Below the pieces are notes generated by a model, which worked only from the letters and a program-made list of their open reading frames with translations, ran no database searches and was not told where the DNA came from. Of a DNA stretch of 41,839 bases, positions 35,927-41,839 are shown one piece after another (position 1 is the first letter of the stretch; every line of letters starts with the position of its first letter). Position numbers and translations under genes: made by a program. The stretch comes from Comamonadaceae bacterium (GTDB lineage Bacteria; Pseudomonadota; Gammaproteobacteria; Burkholderiales; Burkholderiaceae_C), in contig CANCJD010000002.1 in NCBI GenBank assembly GCA_947378275.1, forward strand, positions 1-41,839, read 5' to 3'.

Positions 35927-37699
35927 TTATGCCAGCACATTCAATCCGTCGGCGCCTGCGCTTGCGCCACCCTGGGGTGCTGCGACCGCTGCGCTTGCCA
36001 AACCGCTGACCGGGCGCGCTCCAGAGGGAAGGCTGCGTCCTTTACCGGGTGTCGAGTTTCCGCCGGATTGGCGACTTTGCTCTCCGTTTACGCTGACTGA
36101 AGCAACTGTCATGCCAGCCTGAGTCAGCGTGTCGCGCAGTTTGTTACTGCCTTGCGCCATCAGTTCACGGGTGACTGCATTGTCGGTGCTAAACAGCGCG
36201 TCCAAGCCGCCGGCGTGCATATCGAGTTCCACATTGACGCTTCCCAGCGCGGCAGGCTGCATGCGCATCTGCATCTTCCACTGGCCGCGCTCAATTTGGG
36301 AGATCAGGCGTTGCGCTGCTGCCTGGCCCATTTTGTCAGCCAATTGCTGGAATTGTTGTGCGCGTTGGTCGGCCTGGGCTTGGGCGGTGTCGCCGTTATT
36401 GCCGCCGCTGGCGCCTGCTGCTGCGGCAGAGCCGGACAAGGGGCCCGCGGCCCCGGCTTGCGCGGACAAGTCGCTGGGTTTGGGGTTGCTGGTATCGGTG
36501 GTGGCGGCCAAGAGGTCGGGGTCAAAGCCTGCGGGCAGCTCCACGGTCACTGTTTCAACGGCGCTGGGCAGGTCTTTGGACACGGGGCCCGAGGCCAGCA
36601 GCGCAGCCCAGGTCGCCTCTTTGCCCGTGCCAGACATTTGCGCCAGGCGTTTGGTGATTTCGGGTGCGGGCATGGCCAGCGTCAGGCGCACGGCGTCGTG
36701 TGGTGCCAGGGGCAAGGCGGGTGGATTGGCTTCGACTTGCGCCACTCCGGCGTTGCCAATCCAGGCTTGTGCCGTCATGGGCATCAGATCCGTTGGCGCT
36801 GCGTTGGTGGCCGCACTGACCACCGCGGGCACTGCCGTGCCCACGGTCGCGCCTAGCTCCGCAATCCCAGGGGCGGCAGTGAGGACGGCAGTGAGGGCGG
36901 CGTTTGGCATCGGTGCCGCTGTGACCCGTGGCGTGGTGAGGGCGGGTACGGCGGCGCTGACCGTAGTGGCAACCACGGGTGCGAGCACAGGCGCGGGGAT
37001 CAGCACGGCATTGACTTGGACGGCCAGAGCGTTCAGGTCTGCCAAGGTTGTGGCGCGGGTGTCGTCAAGCACGCGTGCATCGTCTGGCGCAGTCGCTGCG
37101 TCGCCTTGCGCTGAGGCAAGCGTGGGCAGCGCGGTGCCCACCAGTGAGGGAGCCAGTGCACTTGCCAGCGGCGCAGCGCTGGCAAGTGCACTGGTGGATG
37201 TGACAGCCAAGGGCAAAGCATCGTCACTGGGGGCGGCTTTGGCCAGTCCGGCCGCGGGGCTGGCGCTCAGCGCCGTTGCCAGTGCCTGGGATACGGTACT
37301 TTGCGCGGCCAAGTTAGCGGCTGTCAGTGCGTCGGCGGCCACGCCAGTGGCTGCCAAGGCGCTGGTTTTGGCCACACCAGGTGTGCCGAACAGGGCTTGC
37401 ACCGCGCCTTCGTCCAGGCCCTGCATGCGGGCAAATTGCGCCAGGCTGTCCATGTCAGGCAGTGGGGCGTCGCTGGTAATGATGTTGAGCTTGCTGCCCA
37501 AGGGCACCACCTGCAGGCCCTGGCCGGGCGCGTCCAGGGCGGCAAGGTGTTGCCGCTGGGCCTTGAGGGTTTGCCCGTTCAGGACCTCGGCAAAGTCGCC
37601 CGGGCTCGCAGGCGTCTGTGCGGGCGTTGGCGCCGGGTTGGCATCGGCTGCCGGGGTAGAAGCGACACGGCTGGCCAAAAAACTGAGATTCGATTCCAT
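35927..37699 (-). CDS. fliK: Flagellar hook-length control protein FliK
   Basis: C-term RGQWKMQMRMQPAALGSVNVELDMHAGGLDALFSTDNAVTRELMAQGSNKLRDTLTQAGMTVASVSVN. Confidence 0.9.
   Translation of the reverse strand: MESNLSFLASRVASTPAADANPAPTPAQTPASPGDFAEVLNGQTLKAQRQHLAALDAPGQGLQVVPLGSKLNIITSDAPLPDMDSLAQFARMQGLDEGAVQALFGTPGVAKTSALAATGVAADALTAANLAAQSTVSQALATALSASPAAGLAKAAPSDDALPLAVTSTSALASAAPLASALAPSLVGTALPTLASAQGDAATAPDDARVLDDTRATTLADLNALAVQVNAVLIPAPVLAPVVATTVSAAVPALTTPRVTAAPMPNAALTAVLTAAPGIAELGATVGTAVPAVVSAATNAAPTDLMPMTAQAWIGNAGVAQVEANPPALPLAPHDAVRLTLAMPAPEITKRLAQMSGTGKEATWAALLASGPVSKDLPSAVETVTVELPAGFDPDLLAATTDTSNPKPSDLSAQAGAAGPLSGSAAAAGASGGNNGDTAQAQADQRAQQFQQLADKMGQAAAQRLISQIERGQWKMQMRMQPAALGSVNVELDMHAGGLDALFSTDNAVTRELMAQGSNKLRDTLTQAGMTVASVSVNGEQSRQSGGNSTPGKGRSLPSGARPVSGLASAAVAAPQGGASAGADGLNVLA
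37153..37194. repeat. Perfect 18-bp inverted repeat with 6-nt loop inside fliK
   Basis: ccagtgcacttgccagcg-gcgcag-cgctggcaagtgcactgg. Confidence 0.95.
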
Positions 37700-37750
37700 G
37701 AAAACACCGCTCTAATAAAGACCACACGTCGTGGCGAATGCCAGCAATGA

Positions 37751-37766
37751 TGCAAGAACCGTGACA
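37751..37766 (-). promoter_or_regulatory. Weak candidate sigma-54 promoter for fliK (altered -24)
   Basis: Reverse complement TGTCACGGTTCTTGCA; -12 TTGC intact but the -24 GG reads GT. Confidence 0.3.
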
Positions 37767-37823
37767 GGACAAAGCTTGCCACCCGGGCGAACGCCAAGGC
37801 CCTGGTTTTCTGTCGGAAAAGAG

Positions 37824-37839
37824 TGGCATGGAGCTTGCA
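37824..37839 (+). promoter_or_regulatory. Candidate sigma-54 promoter for flhA-flhF-flhG
   Basis: TGGCATGGAGCTTGCA: GG-N10-GC; about 73 bp before the flhA ATG. Confidence 0.75.
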
Positions 37840-37911
37840 TTCAAGGCGTCTATGCAAGCGCATTTCCACCATATCCCGACGTAAGGTCCTGATTTTCATG
37901 AATATCCGTCC

Positions 37912-40032
37912 ATGAGCACGATGACCCTGTCAAACATTCGACAAAACCTGTCGAAGTTCAACTTCAATGACCTGAGCATTCCGGCTCTGGTGTTGTTGAT
38001 CATGGGCATGCTGGTGATTCCACTGCATCCGATGCTGCTGGACGTGTTGTTCACCTTCAATATTGCGTCGAGCGTGCTGATCATCATGATCGCCATCAAG
38101 ATCCGCAAGCCGCTCGAGTTTTCTGCCTTTCCCTCGGTGCTGCTGTTTGCCACCATGCTGCGCTTGGCGCTCAATGTGGCGTCCACCCGCGTGATTCTGG
38201 TCAACGGCCATGAAGGCCACGAGGCTGCGGGCAAAGTGGTGGCGGCCTTTGGCGAGTTCGTCATTGGCGGCAACTATGTGGTGGGTTTCATTATTTTTGC
38301 GATCCTGATGATCGTGAACTTCTTTGTGGTGACCAAGGGCGCAGGCCGCGTCTCTGAGGTCAACGCCCGCTTCACCCTGGACGCCATGCCCGGCAAGCAA
38401 ATGGCCATTGACGCCGATCTGAACGCCGGCGTGATCGACCAAGAAACCGCCAAGATTCGCCGCTCCGAGCTGGCGCAAGAGTCGGACTTCTTCGGCTCCA
38501 TGGACGGTGCCTCCAAATTCGTCAGCGGTGACGCCATTGCCGGCCTGATGATTCTGATCATCAACTTGGTGGGCGGCCTGGCTATTGGCATTGGCCAGCA
38601 CGGCCTGTCCCTGAGCGACGCCGGTCGTATTTATTCGCTGCTGACGATTGGCGACGGCCTGGTTGCGCAAATCCCATCCTTGTTGTTGTCGCTGGCCACC
38701 GCCATTGTGGTGACCCGTGTCACCACCACCGAATCCATGGCCGAGCAGGCTGGCACGCAGTTGGGCAACCCTACGGCGCTGTTTGTCACCTCGTCCATCA
38801 TGGCCATTTTGGGCCTGGTGCCTGGCATGCCGCACCTGGTGTTCATCGTTTTGTCGGCGGGTGCGGCCGGCCTGGGCTTCATGGTGCTGCGCCGCTCGGC
38901 AGCCGCCGGTGATTCGCCGGAGCAACTGGCTGCTGCCGCTGCCGCCATGCCCGAGCAACCCAAAGAACTCGACTGGGAAGACCTGGACCAGGTGGACTTG
39001 GTGGGCCTGGAAATTGGCTACGGCCTGATTCCCCTGGTCAACGCCGAGACCGGCGGCCAACTGATGACGCGCGTCAAGGGCGTGCGCAAGAAACTCTCGG
39101 CCGAACTGGGCTTTTTGATCCAGCCGGTGCGCATCCGCGACGCCCTGAGCATCGACCCCGACAGCTACCACATCGTGCTCAAAGGCGTGATCCGGGGCCG
39201 CGGCAAGGTCAAAGTGGGCCGCGAAATGGCCATCAACCCCGGCCAGGTCTACGGCCCGCTCGAAGGCACACCCACCCAGGAGCCCGCGTTTGGCCTGGAA
39301 GCCGTGTGGATCGAACCCTCGCAGCGCGACCATGCCCGCGCCCTGGGCTACACCGTGGTCGATGCCGCCACCGCCGTAGCCACCCACCTCAATAAAGTGC
39401 TGCGCGACAACGCCTCAGACCTGCTCAGCCACGACGAAGTGCAGCAGCTGCTCGACAAATTGACTGCCAAGTCGCCCAAGCTGGTGGAAGACCTGGTGCC
39501 GGCCAAGCTTTCCCTGGGCGTGTTGACCCGTACCCTGCAAAGCTTGCTGGGCGACGGAGTCTCGATCCGCGACATGCGTACCATCGTTGAGACCCTCTCC
39601 GAAGTGGCTGCCCGCACCCAAGACCCCGAACAACTCACCTCGCTGGTTCGCCCCCGCCTGGGCCGCATGATCGTGCAAGGCCTGGTGGACGACAAAGAAA
39701 CCTTGCAGGTCATGACGCTGGACCCGGGCCTGGAGCAACTGCTGCACAACGTCTTACAGCAACAAGGCCAGGGCCAAAGCATGGTGATCGAACCCGGACT
39801 GGCTGAGCGCTTGTTTAGCGCACTGCGCGATGGCGCCAAGGCGGTGGAAGACCTGGGCCACAGCGCCGTGCTGGTGGTGTCGCCCGCGATCCGCCCCTGG
39901 TTGTCCAAGTCGGTCCGCCACCGCGTAAGTGAACTCGTCATCTTGTCCTACGGCGAAATCCCGGACGACCAGTCGGTCAAGGTGATTCACACCGTGCACG
40001 CCGAAACCAAATCCAACGAGGTTCGCCGCTAG
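37912..40032 (+). CDS. flhA: Flagellar export-gate protein FlhA
   Basis: LVLLIMGMLVIPLHPMLLDVLFTFNIASSVLIIMIAI; LRLALNVASTRVILVNGHEGHEAAGKVVAAFGEFVIGGNYVVG. Confidence 0.97.
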   Translation: MSTMTLSNIRQNLSKFNFNDLSIPALVLLIMGMLVIPLHPMLLDVLFTFNIASSVLIIMIAIKIRKPLEFSAFPSVLLFATMLRLALNVASTRVILVNGHEGHEAAGKVVAAFGEFVIGGNYVVGFIIFAILMIVNFFVVTKGAGRVSEVNARFTLDAMPGKQMAIDADLNAGVIDQETAKIRRSELAQESDFFGSMDGASKFVSGDAIAGLMILIINLVGGLAIGIGQHGLSLSDAGRIYSLLTIGDGLVAQIPSLLLSLATAIVVTRVTTTESMAEQAGTQLGNPTALFVTSSIMAILGLVPGMPHLVFIVLSAGAAGLGFMVLRRSAAAGDSPEQLAAAAAAMPEQPKELDWEDLDQVDLVGLEIGYGLIPLVNAETGGQLMTRVKGVRKKLSAELGFLIQPVRIRDALSIDPDSYHIVLKGVIRGRGKVKVGREMAINPGQVYGPLEGTPTQEPAFGLEAVWIEPSQRDHARALGYTVVDAATAVATHLNKVLRDNASDLLSHDEVQQLLDKLTAKSPKLVEDLVPAKLSLGVLTRTLQSLLGDGVSIRDMRTIVETLSEVAARTQDPEQLTSLVRPRLGRMIVQGLVDDKETLQVMTLDPGLEQLLHNVLQQQGQGQSMVIEPGLAERLFSALRDGAKAVEDLGHSAVLVVSPAIRPWLSKSVRHRVSELVILSYGEIPDDQSVKVIHTVHAETKSNEVRR

Positions 40033-40092
40033 GGCGCCAAGCCCGCGCCGCGGCCCTGAGCCAGACCCCTTACATTCCAACGGAAGACTGCC

Positions 40093-41379
40093 ATGGAACT
40101 CAAACGCATCCTCGCCAACGACACCAAGAGCGCCACCGAGCGCGCCATGGCGCTGTACGGCCGCAATGTGCTGGTGATCTCCAACCACACCGTGGGCGGC
40201 CAGACCGAGCTCGTGGTGGCCCTGGACATCGACGAGCAAAGCCTGGACTCCACGGTCGCGCCTGCGCTCCAAACCGCCCCGTCGCCTGCGGCCGGTGTGG
40301 CGTTTTCGCAGCACCTGGCGCAAGCCCAGGCGCCCGGCAAGGAACTGCAGACCAGCGCGCGCCAAGAGCCGGCGCTTGCCAAGGTCGACGACGAGCGCGA
40401 CTACCTGCGCAGCCGTGAAATCATGGACCTGATCCGCGATGAGCTCGCCAGCCTGCGCCGCGAAATCAGCCTGAGCCAGAAAACCACAGGCTGGCAAGCC
40501 AGCCTGAATCTGTCCGCCGAAGTCGAGGACCTGATGACCTCGTTCACCCAGGCCGGCATGCCCACCGGGCTGCGCACCTTGCTGCTCGATACCGTCAAGG
40601 ACATGCGCAGCGAGCACGAGGCGCTCAGCGCCGTGCGCAGCCAGCTCGAAGACATTGCCCGGCGCCCTAGCCTGGCCCTGCCGCAAACCGGCGTGCACCT
40701 GATTGCGGGCCCTTCAGGGTCGGGTAAAACCATGATGGTCATGCGCCTGGCCAGCCAGGCCGCCGCCCAACTGGGGGCGGACAAAGTGGCGGTGATCAGT
40801 TACCGGGACGAGCGCACAGGCGCCTGGGCCCACACCCAAACCCTGGCTGAACAGTCGGGCGTCGAGTGCTTTCGCGCCGATACCCCGGCAGCGCTGTTGG
40901 CGGTGCTCAACCGTCTGAGCGCCCGCACCATGGTGCTGATTGACAGTTCGAGCAGCCAAATGGCTGAGCGCATTACCGAAGTGCAGACCGCCTGTCCCGC
41001 TTGCGAAACCCACGCTGTGGTGTCGGCTGACGCATCGTCTGCCACCTTGCGCCGCGTGTTGCGCAGCTCGGGGATCCGCTGGAACAGCCTGATGGTGAGT
41101 AAATTGGACGAGTCGGTCCAGCCCTGGCCTCTGGTCGAATTTCTCTGCGATAATTTTTTATCGCTTTCTGCAGCGAGCGATGGGCCCTCAGTCCAGGCGC
41201 TCAAGCGGGATCTGAGCACCAGTGCTTTGGTTGAGATGGCGGTGGCCCAGCTGTCCCGAGTACCCGAGTCGATTGCCCCCATTCAAGTGGCAAAACCCAT
41301 GCCCCTTAAGCTGCAGCCACCGACACCACGACTTTCTGCGCCCGCAAGCCCCCGTGGTTTGCGTGGGCCGTTCAATTGA
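40093..41379 (+). CDS. flhF: SRP-type GTPase-like flagellar positioning protein FlhF, with altered G motifs
   Basis: HLIAGPSGSGKTMMVMRLASQAA; N-term MELKRILANDTKSATERAMALYGRNVLVISNHTVGGQTELVVA; between flhA and flhG. Confidence 0.88.
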   Translation: MELKRILANDTKSATERAMALYGRNVLVISNHTVGGQTELVVALDIDEQSLDSTVAPALQTAPSPAAGVAFSQHLAQAQAPGKELQTSARQEPALAKVDDERDYLRSREIMDLIRDELASLRREISLSQKTTGWQASLNLSAEVEDLMTSFTQAGMPTGLRTLLLDTVKDMRSEHEALSAVRSQLEDIARRPSLALPQTGVHLIAGPSGSGKTMMVMRLASQAAAQLGADKVAVISYRDERTGAWAHTQTLAEQSGVECFRADTPAALLAVLNRLSARTMVLIDSSSSQMAERITEVQTACPACETHAVVSADASSATLRRVLRSSGIRWNSLMVSKLDESVQPWPLVEFLCDNFLSLSAASDGPSVQALKRDLSTSALVEMAVAQLSRVPESIAPIQVAKPMPLKLQPPTPRLSAPASPRGLRGPFN

Positions 41380-41396
41380 GAAACTAGAAAAACACA

Positions 41397-41839
41397 ATGC
41401 AAAAGTCAGTTCGTACAGAAGTCATTGGCATCGCCAGTGGCAAGGGCGGTGTGGGCAAAACCACCGTGGCCGTGAATCTGGCCATTTCCCTGAGCATGAT
41501 GGGCCACCGCGTGATGCTGTTTGACGCCGACCTCGGTCTGGCCAATTCGCAAATCGCCCTAGGCTGCGCTTGCCCCTTCAACCTGAGCCACTTCATGAGT
41601 GGCCAAAAGACGCTGCAAGAGATCACCGTCACCTCGCGCCACGGCGTCATGCTGGTGCCCGGCGCCTCGGGCGTGAAAGAGCTCGCGGCCCTTACGCGGG
41701 TGCAAGCCTCGCGCATCGTGCAGGCTTTTAGCGCCCTGGAAGACGATATTGACTACCTGATTGTGGACATGGCCGCGGGTATTTCGCCCTCGGTGCTGGC
41801 CTTTATGGGCGCCTGCCAGCGGCGTTTTATCGTGGTGCG
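41397..41839 (+). CDS. flhG: MinD-like ATPase FlhG/FleN (partial, runs off window)
   Basis: MQKSVRTEVIGIASGKGGVGKTTVAVNLAISLSMMGHRVMLFDADLGLANSQIALG; no stop before the window end. Confidence 0.9.
   Translation, partial: MQKSVRTEVIGIASGKGGVGKTTVAVNLAISLSMMGHRVMLFDADLGLANSQIALGCACPFNLSHFMSGQKTLQEITVTSRHGVMLVPGASGVKELAALTRVQASRIVQAFSALEDDIDYLIVDMAAGISPSVLAFMGACQRRFIVV

Noticed and set aside
37930-39387. 485-aa minus-strand ORF opposite flhA
   Set aside because: His/Gln/Gly-rich antisense shadow; flhA on the plus strand is canonical.
1-41839. Transposon, prophage, tRNA or rRNA features
   Set aside because: No transposase, integrase, phage structural genes or RNA gene signatures were seen; gene content is flagellar plus the repeat-protein island.

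Overview
The window is almost entirely a polar-type flagellar gene cluster from a GC-rich proteobacterium (Burkholderiales-like; taxonomy is inferred). On the minus strand, from the left edge: the first codons of flgL, then flgK-J-I-H-G-F-E-D-C-B and a stand-alone lytic transglycosylase. Divergent from these are flgA-flgM-flgN. Next comes a minus-strand unit of flgP-like, flgT-like, a LysM/FimV-like ORF, a second FliK-like gene and an FhlB (FlhB C-terminus-like) gene. On the right are fliK-L-M-N-O-P-Q-R-flhB followed by three non-canonical genes, and the divergent flhA-flhF-flhG (partial). Between the two flagellar blocks lies an unusual accessory island (about 18.9-26.0 kb): a 24-ish-repeat Sel1 protein, a protein with 15 'WDWxxLSxNPxLPW' 25-aa repeats, a PLD-like/J-domain fusion and a second Sel1 protein. 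It is followed by a FleQ/FlrA-like sigma-54 activator with no N-terminal regulatory domain. By eye I found sigma-54 (-24/-12) elements before flgA, flgB, flgG and flhA, and one before the large Sel1 gene. Sigma-28-like elements lie before flgM and flgP. The best candidates for something undescribed are the Sel1/WDW/J-domain island and the three-gene DamX-like module downstream of flhB. No homology search was run; all family calls come from motif recognition.
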